From Myxococcales bacterium (GTDB lineage Bacteria > Myxococcota_C > UBA6777), in NCBI GenBank assembly GCA_020632975.1, contig JACKEL010000002.1:1-64000 (forward strand): 64,000 nt of DNA. The letters run 5' to 3'. Positions 51,289-60,881 of the stretch are shown here, piece by piece (position 1 is the first letter of the stretch; each line of letters opens with the position of its first letter). The translations under genes and the position numbers were made by a program. The notes beneath the pieces are model-generated. The model was not told where the DNA came from and made no database searches. It saw only the letters and a list, made by a program, of their open reading frames with translations.

Positions 51289-53889
51289 TCAACGAGTCGC
51301 TTCAGGTGGCAACAAGGCGCGTGCTTCTTTCAGGAAGGTCTGGCGTTTGTCTTCGTCCAGTTGATTGGCGAGGCTATCCAAAAGCTGCTGGGCTTTGGCA
51401 GAAGGAAACTCTTTGCGAGAGTGACCGAGCTTGCGGGCCGTCTTTTGAAGCGCGACTTTGGCCATCGGCCCCACAAAACGCGCAAAGGCTTTTTGTAGCG
51501 CTTCCACGACTTCTTGGGAGAGAGGATTGCTGACAGGCTCAAGCGACTGAAAGCTCACATCCGCCCAAGCTCCCGAGTGTACGGGCGCAGACTGAGACAG
51601 CGCTGCATTTTGTGCAAAGGGCGCACTTTGTGACATCCCACCACTTTGCGAAAGCTGCAAAGATCCCGAGTGTTGGGCCCAAAGCATACTTGATTCACTG
51701 CCCACCGTCATCTCGCCATCAAACTGACGGATGAGATGTTGTTGAAGCCCGATGGCTTGGGCACGAAGCAGATGCAGCGATCCCAACAACAACCAGATCT
51801 CGTTGCGCATCCGCCACAACAAGACACGGCTTTGCTCAAACCACAGTTCCAACTCTTTGAACTCCAAAGGCCAAGAAGCCATGCCCAACACGATGGGGTG
51901 AAGCAATTGTTGAAGAGGCACGACCACTTGCGGGCGTTTGGAACGCTGTTCTTTGGGATGCCCTGCGGCATCAAACAAAAGCGCGGTGTCTGCTTCATCT
52001 TGGTGGCTGATCAAAAGCTGCAAGGGATCAGCAAGCATCGCTTGGCTCATCATCGACGTGCTGCTTTGGAAGCTTCCGCTCCAAGATCCAGGGGGACGTC
52101 GCAAAAGGATCCCACCCCAACCGTCGGGACGTGGGACGATCAAAAACCGCTGTCCATGTCGCAACATCGAAGCGATCTGCCAAGTCCCCAAGCCATGGGC
52201 CCCCGCAGAAGCAGCTTGTCGAAACACTGTTTGTCCAAAACTTCGCCAAGGTTCAGCCAAAGAGCCCTGTAGTTGGAGGGGTTGGCCTTCCATCGAAAAG
52301 AAGCCCCACCCTTCGACCTGTTCTTGTTCGAGTTCGGGCATCCCAATCACTTTGAGATGTTGGATCACCTGCAACAAACTTGGGTCCAAAGGCGCCATCG
52401 GAGGACGACCCGTGGGAGGCGAGACAAACAAACCACTGTTGCTCGTGCTCATCCCGCCGGGAGGTGTAAGGAAACCAGTGTTAGAAAAGCCTTGCGATGG
52501 CGGTACAGGAGAAATGCTTTGCGCAGACCACAACGAAGAAGGTTGAGGCGTAACGCCCATCGTGCCTGTGATTTCCATCCCACTGGGGGCAGGCGTTCGT
52601 GGCGTCATCACGGACGCACGGGGAGAAGAGGGCCCAGACAGACAGTCGCGCTCGAACTGTTCGAAGGCTTGGAGGAGTTCGTGACAGTTGTTGTAACGCA
52701 GCGCAGGGTTCTTGTCTGTCATGCGATTCATGATCTGCACCAAAGCCTCGGGGATATCGGCGACAAAGCGTCGCGGATCAGGCAAAGGCTCACGTAGATG
52801 CATGACCAAGACTTCGACCATATTGTCCGAAGTGAAGGGCAAGTGCCCCGTCAGCAACTCAAACAGAACGATCCCCAAAGAATAGATATCCGTGCGTTGA
52901 TCGGGTTCGCTGCTCGATGCTTGTTCAGGCGCAAGGTAAGCAGGTGTACCAAGGATCGCATTGGTCTTGGTTTGGCGGATCTGGCTGGTGTCACGGACCA
53001 AACCAAAGTCCGTGATGGTGATACGTCCATCAGGACTGATCATCAAGTTGGAAGGTTTGATGTCTCGGTGTGTAAGGCCCGCATCATGGGCTGTTGCGAG
53101 ACCTCGACAGACTTGCTTGACCAAGCCAACCGCTTCTTTGACGGGCAAAGCGCCTCTCTTTTCCAAGAGGTCGTCGAGCGTTTCCCCCTCCAAAAACTCC
53201 ATCACGATGAAAAAGACGCCATCTTCTGCAAATCCTGCCTCGAAGACTTGCACGATGTGGTTGTCCTTGAGGCGTGCGATCGCCAGCGCTTCTCGACGGA
53301 AGCGCTGGGCAGCCATGTCGTCTCCCATCAAAGCAGGCAACATCACCTTGATCGCAACACGACGCTCCAAGGCCACCTGTCTTGCCGAAAAGACCGCTCC
53401 CATCGCGCCGCGACCGATCTCTTTTTCGATCAACGCCGAGCCCATGCGACGCCCGATAAAGCGTTGTAAAGTGTCTCCCATCGCGCTTTCCTCAGCGGTC
53501 AACTCTTGTGACGTACCCATCGAAGAGCCGCGGTACATCAATTCTTTGAGAGCGTTTCTTAAAACAGTGACGTTGTCAGGAGGAGAAGGAAGGACTTCTT
53601 CGTCAGCATCATCCAATTGATGAACCCAAGAAGGCCGTCGTTCGGTCAACACAAACAAACGAAGGTTGACCCTTTCTTGTGAGGAGTCCCGAAGCTCATG
53701 CCAAAAAGACTCCAGATCGTGCAGCCTCTCTTCCACAAAGATCAGCCAAATCAAAGGCGGATCTTCTCGAAGGATCGCGCGAGCTGTAGGGATATCTCCA
53801 GCACTCTCGACAGAAAAGGAACCACCAAGCCAAGAACTTAGTTGGTTCACCCTTTCTGCGTTGGATGAAAGGATCAACAGACGCTGCAT
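51289..53889 (-). CDS. Ser/Thr protein kinase with N-terminal pseudo-receiver
   Basis: 866 aa. Residues 1-120 look like a response-regulator receiver fold (LLILSSNAERVNQL, PPLIWLIFVEERL, LRLFVLTERR) but lack the phosphoacceptor Asp and the Lys, so it is degenerate. A Hanks-type kinase domain (about 150-415) has IGRGAMGAVFSA, Lys181 in VAIKVML, HRDIKPSN at 274-281, DFG at 294-296 and GTPAYLAPEQ. A Pro/Ser/Gly-rich linker (about 425-510) leads to a C-terminal region of about 350 aa with a possible GAF-like part and a low-complexity Ser/Gln stretch. There is no transmembrane helix, so it is cytoplasmic. Confidence 0.9.
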   Translation of the reverse strand: MQRLLILSSNAERVNQLSSWLGGSFSVESAGDIPTARAILREDPPLIWLIFVEERLHDLESFWHELRDSSQERVNLRLFVLTERRPSWVHQLDDADEEVLPSPPDNVTVLRNALKELMYRGSSMGTSQELTAEESAMGDTLQRFIGRRMGSALIEKEIGRGAMGAVFSARQVALERRVAIKVMLPALMGDDMAAQRFRREALAIARLKDNHIVQVFEAGFAEDGVFFIVMEFLEGETLDDLLEKRGALPVKEAVGLVKQVCRGLATAHDAGLTHRDIKPSNLMISPDGRITITDFGLVRDTSQIRQTKTNAILGTPAYLAPEQASSSEPDQRTDIYSLGIVLFELLTGHLPFTSDNMVEVLVMHLREPLPDPRRFVADIPEALVQIMNRMTDKNPALRYNNCHELLQAFEQFERDCLSGPSSPRASVMTPRTPAPSGMEITGTMGVTPQPSSLWSAQSISPVPPSQGFSNTGFLTPPGGMSTSNSGLFVSPPTGRPPMAPLDPSLLQVIQHLKVIGMPELEQEQVEGWGFFSMEGQPLQLQGSLAEPWRSFGQTVFRQAASAGAHGLGTWQIASMLRHGQRFLIVPRPDGWGGILLRRPPGSWSGSFQSSTSMMSQAMLADPLQLLISHQDEADTALLFDAAGHPKEQRSKRPQVVVPLQQLLHPIVLGMASWPLEFKELELWFEQSRVLLWRMRNEIWLLLGSLHLLRAQAIGLQQHLIRQFDGEMTVGSESSMLWAQHSGSLQLSQSGGMSQSAPFAQNAALSQSAPVHSGAWADVSFQSLEPVSNPLSQEVVEALQKAFARFVGPMAKVALQKTARKLGHSRKEFPSAKAQQLLDSLANQLDEDKRQTFLKEARALLPPEATR

Positions 53890-54201
53890 CCTCGCTACCT
53901 TCCATCATGGGCTTTGCACCACAAAGAAAACATCGTTCTTCTTTTTAGTGCGTGGCTTCCTGAAACAAATCACACAAAACAAAAACAACAGCATACACAA
54001 AACACACGGAGACTGTAAACGCTCTCCCTCTCAAGACGAAGCAGAGGACCTTGATCGTTACAGCACCCACTGACAATAGAGAAAATGGAGATCAAGCCAC
54101 CACAAACGATGGGGCATCTGGTCCGAAGACTCAAGCGCCACAACAAACTTGTTTGAAGAGAGGTCGCGCGCTTACACAAAACACGACCTCTTTGATGGAA
54201 C
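53890..54201. other. Intergenic region between kbl and the kinase gene
   Basis: No gene is seen in these 312 bases. A hairpin at 54159-54191 probably ends the kbl transcript, and a small CAAACTTGTTTG palindrome lies beside it. The kinase promoter must lie toward 53900. Confidence 0.5.
54159..54191 (-). terminator. Probable kbl terminator
   Basis: AGAGGTCG (54159-54166) and CGACCTCT (54184-54191), perfect 8-bp stem starting about 10 nt after the kbl stop. The U-tract is weak. Confidence 0.5.
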
Positions 54202-55395
54202 TTAGATCACGCCGCGTGCTTTACCCACTTCAACAAAAGCTTGGATCGCACGGTCTAGATGTTCTCGTGTGTGACCCGCAGAAAGTTGCACACGAATGCG
54301 CGCTTCACCTTTGGGCACGACTGGATAACTGAATCCAATCACATAGATACCACGCGACAACATATCATCTGCAAAGTCCGCAGCCAAACGAGCATCACCC
54401 AGCATAATCGGGACGATCGGGTGATCACCTTGCTTGATCTTAAATCCTGCATTTGTCATCTGCTGTCGGAAATATACGGTGTTGTCTTCAAGTTTATCGC
54501 GCAGTGCAGTCGAAGCCGACAACATATCGAACACTTGGATCGCTGCGCCAACCAATGGCGGTGCGAGCGTATTGGAGAAGAGATAAGGACGCGAGCGCTG
54601 ACGCAACAAGTCGATGATCTCTTGGCGACCCGTCGTGTAACCACCCGACGCCCCACCCAAAGCTTTCCCCAACGTCGAGGTGATCACATCGATACGACCC
54701 ATCACACCGCAGTATTCGGGCGTTCCACGGCCTGTCTTCCCGACAAAACCTGTCGCATGCGACTCATCCACCATCACCAAAGCATTGTATTTCTCGGCAA
54801 GATCACAGATCTGATCGAGCTTGGCGAGATAACCGTCCATACTGAAAACACCATCTGTCGCGATCAAACGAACCCGCGCATCTTGGGCTTCTTTCAGTTG
54901 GGCCTCTAACTCTTCCATGTTGCCATTGGCATAGCGATAACGCTTGGCCTTGCACAAACGAATACCGTCGATGATCGACGCATGGTTGAGAGCGTCGCTC
55001 AAGATAGCGTCTTCGGCTGTAAGGATCGTCTCAAACAAACCACCGTTGGCGTCGAAACAGCTAGAGTATAGGATGGTATCGTCGGTGCCATGGAAGGCCG
55101 CGATCTTCCCCTCAAGCTCTTTGTGGATATCTTGGGTCCCACAAATAAAACGCACAGAACTCAAGCCCAATCCGTGCGTATCCATCGCTTCTTTCGCTGC
55201 TTGGATCAACGTCTCATTGTTGCTCAATCCAAGGTAGTTGTTCGCGCAAAAGTTGAGGACTTCCTCATCACGCGCTTGCACACGAATCGACGCAGATTGC
55301 GAAGATGCGATAATTCGCTCTCGCTTGTATGTACCCGCAGCTTCGATCTCTTGGAGCTGTTCGCGCAAAACGCTTAGGCTCTTTTGACTGTACAT
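54202..55395 (-). CDS. kbl: Glycine C-acetyltransferase (2-amino-3-ketobutyrate CoA ligase)
   Basis: 397 aa, PLP-dependent alpha-oxoamine synthase, full length for Kbl. It cleaves 2-amino-3-ketobutyrate with CoA to glycine and acetyl-CoA, the second step of threonine degradation after threonine dehydrogenase. Seen: NFCANNYLGLSN, HGLGLSSVRFICGTQDIHKELE, DALNHASIIDGIRLCKA, DESHATGFVG and the PLP lysine in STLGKALGGASGGY. No tdh gene is in the window. AAAGGCG lies before ATG 55395. Confidence 0.95.
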   Translation of the reverse strand: MYSQKSLSVLREQLQEIEAAGTYKRERIIASSQSASIRVQARDEEVLNFCANNYLGLSNNETLIQAAKEAMDTHGLGLSSVRFICGTQDIHKELEGKIAAFHGTDDTILYSSCFDANGGLFETILTAEDAILSDALNHASIIDGIRLCKAKRYRYANGNMEELEAQLKEAQDARVRLIATDGVFSMDGYLAKLDQICDLAEKYNALVMVDESHATGFVGKTGRGTPEYCGVMGRIDVITSTLGKALGGASGGYTTGRQEIIDLLRQRSRPYLFSNTLAPPLVGAAIQVFDMLSASTALRDKLEDNTVYFRQQMTNAGFKIKQGDHPIVPIMLGDARLAADFADDMLSRGIYVIGFSYPVVPKGEARIRVQLSAGHTREHLDRAIQAFVEVGKARGVI

Positions 55396-55647
55396 CTTTG
55401 TTCGCCTTTCTACACCAAACGCTCTGATCTCTTTACAGAAACCACCGTTTTTCTGTCTTTTGCGACATCCTTCACTCTACATTCGTCTTGCTTGCTTAAC
55501 ACAGCCCACAAACGACCGCAATATGATGGAGGAATGTCATGAGGCACGGCAAAGACCCGCCTATTGCGAAAAAAACGGAAAACCGATACACATCACATCA
55601 TTCTTCCCCAGAGTCCGATCCACCCACTCTTCACAAAGGAGCCCATC

Positions 55648-58600
55648 ATGCGATGCTTTTCTTTGCGTCTATGGTTTGCTTTCGCGTTGGGACTAGGCTT
55701 GTGGTGGCCAGCCCAAGGCCACGCACAAACCCCCAATAAACCTGCATTTATTGAAGCCAAACAAGAACTCCACCTGCTCCCCAAAGGCTCTCAAGTTGTC
55801 CTCACCCTCTCTTCTCTCTCCAAGATCTCCCGAGGACTCACCCAAACCTCTCTCGCCAAACTTCTCGCAGAACCCGAACTCAAACCCCTCAAGCGATGGT
55901 TCAAAAAAGCTGGTGAAGGTGGTGGTTTGGGCTACATGCTGCGCAAGTTTGGATTTGGCGGTCTCTTCGCAGGGATGCGCACCGCAAAACTCAGCAAGCT
56001 CTTTGACAAGCTCCTGCGACAACTCGCAGGGATGAGCCTTTCCGAAGCCACCGCTTTATTTGATGGACCGCACGTGTTCTCTGTGGTTCGTGTCCCCCAA
56101 GGATCCGAGCGTTTGGAGTTTGCCGCGATCCTGCGTTACGCAGAACAAGCCCGCGCACAAAAGCTCGTCGAAACCCTCATCCAACAAATCCCCGTCAAAC
56201 ACCAAAACTACAAGATCGGCAAACACAGCGTTCAGCTCCTCCAAGGTCTCGAAACCAACGTGCATATCCTCTTCCTTTCCAACCACGTTGTGTTCTCGAC
56301 CACCCAACCTCTCCTCGCAGGCATCCTCAAACGCTACCAAGGCCAAGGCCAAGGACTCGATCAAGATCCTGACTTCCTTAGCTTCCTACAAGCGACCAAG
56401 TTCCAAAATGGCGCTGCACTCTACGTCTCCACAAAGTCGCTGCTCAAACAAGCCGCGTTGACGCTTGAGCCCCAATTCCGCTCGCTTCTACGCAATATGT
56501 CTGTCAGTGTGCAAGATCTCTTCGATGGACTCGGTTTCTCCGCTTGGAAAAGCGCAGGAATCGCCCTACAAACCGAAGGAACCGACTTTGTTACGCGTTT
56601 CCATCTCGCAATCGATCCCAAAAAACTTCGCGGTTTGAGCCGCTTTTTGTCGCTCTCCCCCGTTGATGCGTCTCTTGTAGACTTTGCCCCCGCGAGAACT
56701 TTCGCCCATGTCCAAACGCGTGTTCCGCTTGCGGCGATCTGGAGCGATCTCCAAGCTTCACTCAAACAAATCAATCCCCAACTCTACGCCTACTTCCAAC
56801 AAAATGTTGTGCGCGTCGAACGCGCCTTCCTCAACGGCACCATCGACCAAACACTCCGCGCTTTCGGAGAAAACGCCGCGATCTTCTTCCACACACCCAA
56901 AGGCACGGTGTGGCCCACGTGGGTGAAAGTCCTCAAACTCCAAGATCAAGCCCGTGTCCACAAGCTTCTCAGCGCCGTCGCTGGCTTTTTCACCTTCGAG
57001 ATCAAAGCCACTGACTATCACGGCTACAAGATCTATCGCCTCGCTCCCATCCGCTTTGAGAAAAAGAAAAAGAGCGCTGACAGCATGGAACCTCGCGCTG
57101 TACGCTCTTTTGGCAGAATCGGAAAACGCCGCTACCGCCGCCGCTATCGACGTAATCGCTACCGTCGCTATCGCCGCAACGCGATGCAACGCAACAACCT
57201 TGTTCCCCCTGTCTTCCGCGCTTTCCGCGTGATCTACGTCAAAGATCACATGATCCTCGCTCCCACCCCGCACGTCATGCGCGACCTCATCGACGAACTG
57301 CGCAATACCTCCCCCAAAGCACAAGCCCTCCACAAACAACTCAAACAGTTTGCCAAAGGCAAAGGCTTTGTCTCAAGTGTCGATCTTCGCGTTCATGCGG
57401 CCTTCTTCTACCAAACCTTCTTGGGCGCTTTGCCTCTGATCCTCAGCAATGGCCGGTTCTTTGAACGACTCCTCCCAAGCATCCGCACCTTCCCGCGTGC
57501 CCAAGTCTTCTTGCGTCATCTCCGCCCCACACGCACCCACCTCACTTGGCACGCACCCAACTCCACCACAACCCTGCGCTCCTCCTTTGGACTGGAGTGG
57601 ATCTTGACGGGTGCATCGCTGCTTTCGACAGGTGGCTTTGATAAACTTCAAAGCTCTATCGCATCGTCTCTGAACGATCTCTCCCATCTCCAAGAACTCG
57701 ATAAAAAGTCCAAAGAATGGGAAAAAGAAGCGCAATACTCCATCGCCGCAAGACGATGGAAGTCTCTCCAAGAACACGCACAACTCAGCTCTGTGCTTCT
57801 GATCGCTCGCAAAAAAACACAGTACTACCAAGACCTGTACAGCAAGCACACAAAAGCCCTACAAGCCTCCCTGCAAAAGTCTTACAAAAGCATCCCCGGC
57901 GACTTGCTGCTTCGCGGGGATTGGGTACTGGTCCAAAACGCACTTGAAGCACGCACAAGCGAGCGCAGCGCCGCCGCCATCACCCTTGGCGATGACATGT
58001 TGCGCAATTACTCCTTCTCCTTTGAAGTCGCCAACGCTAACCGAGGCTTCACGCTTCGCCTCCACCATGGAAGCGGTAGCAGCTATGGAAACTCCATCTT
58101 CTTCAACAAACGCCGCTTCCAAGGCAAAGGCTGGACCCCCATCCGCATCAAAGTCCGTGGTAACCGAGTCTCTTACTGGTTTGGGCTCTCCCACACAGTT
58201 CGCCACCTCAGCAACAACCAAGGACGCATCCAGATCCTCGTCCCACGACGCAGCCGCCTCCAACTCCGCAACTTCCAGATCAAACTCGAAGAAACCTCCA
58301 CCCCCCGCAAAGTCACCCCCAAACGACCCATCCTCCAAACCCAACTCGAAGCGCTTACACCCGTCACTACGGTCGGTCAGACAGCTCGTTATCGCCTGAC
58401 TATCCGCAATGTCGGCGGTGCCTCAGCCAATGATCTCGATATCCGACTCAACTTCAGCGATATCGCCAAGTACTCGTCTTTCAAAACCAGCACAGGCAAC
58501 CTCTCCGCAGAAAAAGACCGCCGTACTGGGTTCTATCGCATCTCTCGTATCGCGACACTCCGCCCCAAACAAACCATGCAGATCACCATCACCCTCTCCG

Positions 58601-58701
58601 CCGCCAAAACAGGCTCCTCCCTCGTGCAAGCCTTCCTCACCCTCTCTGGATCTCCCCTCGATATCGCACTCGAAACACGATCCCACTTTATCGCTCCCTA
58701 A
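55648..58701 (+). CDS. Large secreted protein with DUF3352-like features and C-terminal beta domain
   Basis: 1017 aa. Sec signal 1-27 (FAFALGLGLWWPAQGHAQ). The N-terminal two thirds contains repeated alpha/beta segments (VVLTLSSLSKISRGLTQTSL, FAAILRYAEQARAQKLVETLIQQ, VVFSTTQPLLAGILKRYQ) like DUF3352 proteins. Near 491-515 is an Arg/Tyr-rich tract (RYRRRYRRNRYRRYRR). A coiled-coil segment near 690-760 follows, then a lectin/LamG-like beta region (NRGFTLRLHHGSGSS), and a CARDB/DUF11-like domain at the end (TARYRLTIRNVGGASANDLDIRL). AAAGGAG precedes ATG 55648. Probably surface or periplasmic; function unknown. Confidence 0.65.
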   Translation: MRCFSLRLWFAFALGLGLWWPAQGHAQTPNKPAFIEAKQELHLLPKGSQVVLTLSSLSKISRGLTQTSLAKLLAEPELKPLKRWFKKAGEGGGLGYMLRKFGFGGLFAGMRTAKLSKLFDKLLRQLAGMSLSEATALFDGPHVFSVVRVPQGSERLEFAAILRYAEQARAQKLVETLIQQIPVKHQNYKIGKHSVQLLQGLETNVHILFLSNHVVFSTTQPLLAGILKRYQGQGQGLDQDPDFLSFLQATKFQNGAALYVSTKSLLKQAALTLEPQFRSLLRNMSVSVQDLFDGLGFSAWKSAGIALQTEGTDFVTRFHLAIDPKKLRGLSRFLSLSPVDASLVDFAPARTFAHVQTRVPLAAIWSDLQASLKQINPQLYAYFQQNVVRVERAFLNGTIDQTLRAFGENAAIFFHTPKGTVWPTWVKVLKLQDQARVHKLLSAVAGFFTFEIKATDYHGYKIYRLAPIRFEKKKKSADSMEPRAVRSFGRIGKRRYRRRYRRNRYRRYRRNAMQRNNLVPPVFRAFRVIYVKDHMILAPTPHVMRDLIDELRNTSPKAQALHKQLKQFAKGKGFVSSVDLRVHAAFFYQTFLGALPLILSNGRFFERLLPSIRTFPRAQVFLRHLRPTRTHLTWHAPNSTTTLRSSFGLEWILTGASLLSTGGFDKLQSSIASSLNDLSHLQELDKKSKEWEKEAQYSIAARRWKSLQEHAQLSSVLLIARKKTQYYQDLYSKHTKALQASLQKSYKSIPGDLLLRGDWVLVQNALEARTSERSAAAITLGDDMLRNYSFSFEVANANRGFTLRLHHGSGSSYGNSIFFNKRRFQGKGWTPIRIKVRGNRVSYWFGLSHTVRHLSNNQGRIQILVPRRSRLQLRNFQIKLEETSTPRKVTPKRPILQTQLEALTPVTTVGQTARYRLTIRNVGGASANDLDIRLNFSDIAKYSSFKTSTGNLSAEKDRRTGFYRISRIATLRPKQTMQITITLSAAKTGSSLVQAFLTLSGSPLDIALETRSHFIAP

Positions 58702-58710
58702 AATTCTAGC

Positions 58711-58733
58711 GGGCGGCCACGGAGGGCCGCCCC
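58711..58733. repeat. REP-like palindromic repeat, copy 1
   Basis: Arms GGGCGGCC and GGGCCGCCC around ACGGA, identical to copy 2 at 58761-58783. GC-rich hairpins just after the gene ending at 58701. Confidence 0.75.
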
Positions 58734-58760
58734 AGATATATCTATATTCAGGATAGGTTC

Positions 58761-58783
58761 GGGCGGCCACGGAGGGCCGCCCC
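58761..58783. repeat. REP-like palindromic repeat, copy 2
   Basis: Exact second copy of the 23-bp palindrome at 58711; 27 nt of AT-rich sequence with an AGATATATCT palindrome separate them. The pair may protect or terminate the upstream transcript. Confidence 0.75.
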
Positions 58784-58986
58784 GAAAAAGGGATATCCTC
58801 AGTGGTTCTTTGGCCTCCGCAACCTGTTCCTCCCCTGTCTCTATCTATCCCTCCGCGGCATGTTCCTCCACAGTCTATTCCTCCCCATCCACAACGACCC
58901 CCTAGATATCTCAGATCTTTTTTGCCACCTTAGCGGTTCAGAAGACGGAATCAAGGACTTCCCTAGAGATCGTTGAGGTCGTAGAT

Positions 58987-59697
58987 ATGCCTGCTTGGTT
59001 TCCCCGCGTGTTGGTGCTTTCGCTTTTTTCAATCTGGGTACTTTTGCGCCTATTTTACAAACAAAAGCAACGAAAACATCCACCTCCCCCCATACCCGAA
59101 AGCCCCAAGATCTCGATATCTCCGCAGTCACCGCGTCAATCTGCACGCGTCAACCAGCCCAATGAAGGGCTTTTGATGCGGCTTTTACGGAAGCTCCTTG
59201 TCGGTCTCTTTGTCTTGGGCACGTTGATGTATGGGGTGGTTCTTCCCTACGTCCAAAACACGCATGACTGGGGGCGATGGCTCTATCTGTACACGCAGAT
59301 CCAGTCCCATGATTGGGTCACATGGGGCGGCCTGCTCCTTTCGGTCCTAGGGTTGGGGCTTTTCGCTTGGTCCCATCAAGCACTCGCGCACTATTGGAGT
59401 GCGGAGGTGCAAGTGCGCGCAGACCATCAACTGATCCAGCGCGGTCCTTACAAGCGCGTCCGTCATCCCATGTACACCAGTCTGTTTTGTTTTTTCGCGG
59501 GGGTTTCGTTGATCGCAGCCAACCTGCTACTTGCGGTGCCTGCATTGCTTGTCAGTCTTTTTCTACTCGCGCGAACACCCGCAGAGGAGCGTTTGCTCAC
59601 CATCCATCTAGGCTTGCCTTATCGCGAATATGCCCAAGTAACGGGGCGTTACTTCCCGACCCTCCGCAAAAAAAAGACCGCCCACCGTCCCCGCTGA
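58987..59697 (+). CDS. ICMT/PEMT-like integral membrane methyltransferase
   Basis: 236 aa. Membrane helices at about 5-23, 66-90, 113-131 and 170-200. The SAM-binding signature of the isoprenylcysteine carboxyl methyltransferase-like family is clear: LIQRGPYKRVRHPMYTS, and EERLLTIHLGLPYREYAQVTGRYFPTL at the C-terminus. Such bacterial proteins methylate lipids or other membrane substrates; the acceptor here is unknown. A basic, Pro/Ser-rich loop (25-60) is unusual. No strong ribosome binding site precedes ATG 58987; an internal ATG near residue 64 could be the true start. Confidence 0.85.
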   Translation: MPAWFPRVLVLSLFSIWVLLRLFYKQKQRKHPPPPIPESPKISISPQSPRQSARVNQPNEGLLMRLLRKLLVGLFVLGTLMYGVVLPYVQNTHDWGRWLYLYTQIQSHDWVTWGGLLLSVLGLGLFAWSHQALAHYWSAEVQVRADHQLIQRGPYKRVRHPMYTSLFCFFAGVSLIAANLLLAVPALLVSLFLLARTPAEERLLTIHLGLPYREYAQVTGRYFPTLRKKKTAHRPR

Positions 59698-59749
59698 TAT
59701 CCCCAAGCCCCCTGCGAATCTCCCCCTCACAGCTCTTCCCGACATCCCG

Positions 59750-60829
59750 TTAACGCGGGCGGCCTTGGCGCCACAAGCGACGCAAAAGAGCCTTCATTGC
59801 GGGATATTGGAGGGTATAATTGGTTTCGATCTCACGCCTCGAAGGAAACCACTTCCACAGAAAAACCCCTTTCAACCATGGACGCCCTTCGAGCAGTTCG
59901 AGAGCGACACGGATCGCCCGCAGTTTGATCTCTCCCGCAGACTCGCCGCCTTCGTCGTGATCCCAAGGGCGCGCGAGCGTGTGCGAAGCGTAGTTGTAAC
60001 CCAACTCAGTAAACACGATCGCCTTGCGGTGTTTTTTGGAAAAGGCTTCCAACTTCTGAAGGATCGGTTTCCACCCAGCCCGGATCTGGGCATCTGTGGG
60101 ATTTTTGGCCGAAGAGATGGGAAAGTAAGCTTGGATACCAATCAGATCGAGCGCATCCCAAAAAGGAACTTTGTCGTAAGTATCCCAATTGGCGGAGTAA
60201 GTGAGCTTACCTTTGTAAACCTTACGAACCGCCGCGATCAGTCGTCGCCACTCTTTTTCTCGATGCAAGGTCAAGCGGTACTCGACCCCTACGCTAAACA
60301 TATCTGCTTGATATCTCTGAGCGATCCGCGCTTGTTCGACGGTCCACACTTGATAATCACGGAAAAATCGCTGCCACTCGGCCTCCGTGGAAAATGTGAT
60401 GGCCCCGCGCCACGAAAAGCGCGACCCCCAATACCCGATATGTGGCTTGAGCAACATCTTGATGCCTAGCTTGCGACCAAAACGCAAAGGCTCGATCACA
60501 TGGGGTTGTTGTAAGCCTCGCGGAAAACGAATCCCTCCATTGTCGCGAATCCAAGCATAGGGATGATAGCTCACCCAGTTGGTACCAAGAGAACGCAGCT
60601 CTTTCATGGTGCGATACATCGAGCGTGTGGCCCAAGCCGCCCCCCAACCAAAGCAACTCACGGTCATCCCGCGATAAAACGAAGGATTTGCGGTGCTTTG
60701 AGCGCCTGCATCGCGCTCCCATAAAGCACCATCCTCGCGTACAAACCAACCCGCCAACAAACATACACCAAGCCACCACCACAAAGGGCGGCGTACCCGC
60801 ATCCAACGACGTTTCTGCGTCTGTTCCAT
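59750..60829 (-). CDS. GH113-like glycoside hydrolase
   Basis: 359 aa. A signal/anchor (about 10-27, after basic KRRWMRVRR) is followed by a TIM-barrel: YRGMTVSCFGWG, LGTNWVSYHPYAWI, IKMLLKPHIGYWG, VGVEYRL (likely acid/base Glu after strand 4) and KAIVFTELGYNY (likely nucleophile Glu at strand 7), with LKGVFLWKWFP at strand 8. This pattern is that of GH113-type beta-mannanase-like proteins; the exact sugar is unknown. GGAGGG lies 6 nt before ATG 60829. Confidence 0.78.
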   Translation of the reverse strand: MEQTQKRRWMRVRRPLWWWLGVCLLAGWFVREDGALWERDAGAQSTANPSFYRGMTVSCFGWGAAWATRSMYRTMKELRSLGTNWVSYHPYAWIRDNGGIRFPRGLQQPHVIEPLRFGRKLGIKMLLKPHIGYWGSRFSWRGAITFSTEAEWQRFFRDYQVWTVEQARIAQRYQADMFSVGVEYRLTLHREKEWRRLIAAVRKVYKGKLTYSANWDTYDKVPFWDALDLIGIQAYFPISSAKNPTDAQIRAGWKPILQKLEAFSKKHRKAIVFTELGYNYASHTLARPWDHDEGGESAGEIKLRAIRVALELLEGRPWLKGVFLWKWFPSRREIETNYTLQYPAMKALLRRLWRQGRPR

Positions 60830-60881
60830 GTGTGGCCCTCCAAAAGAATAGCGTCCCAAAAGCGCGGGACCTTCGGGAAGA

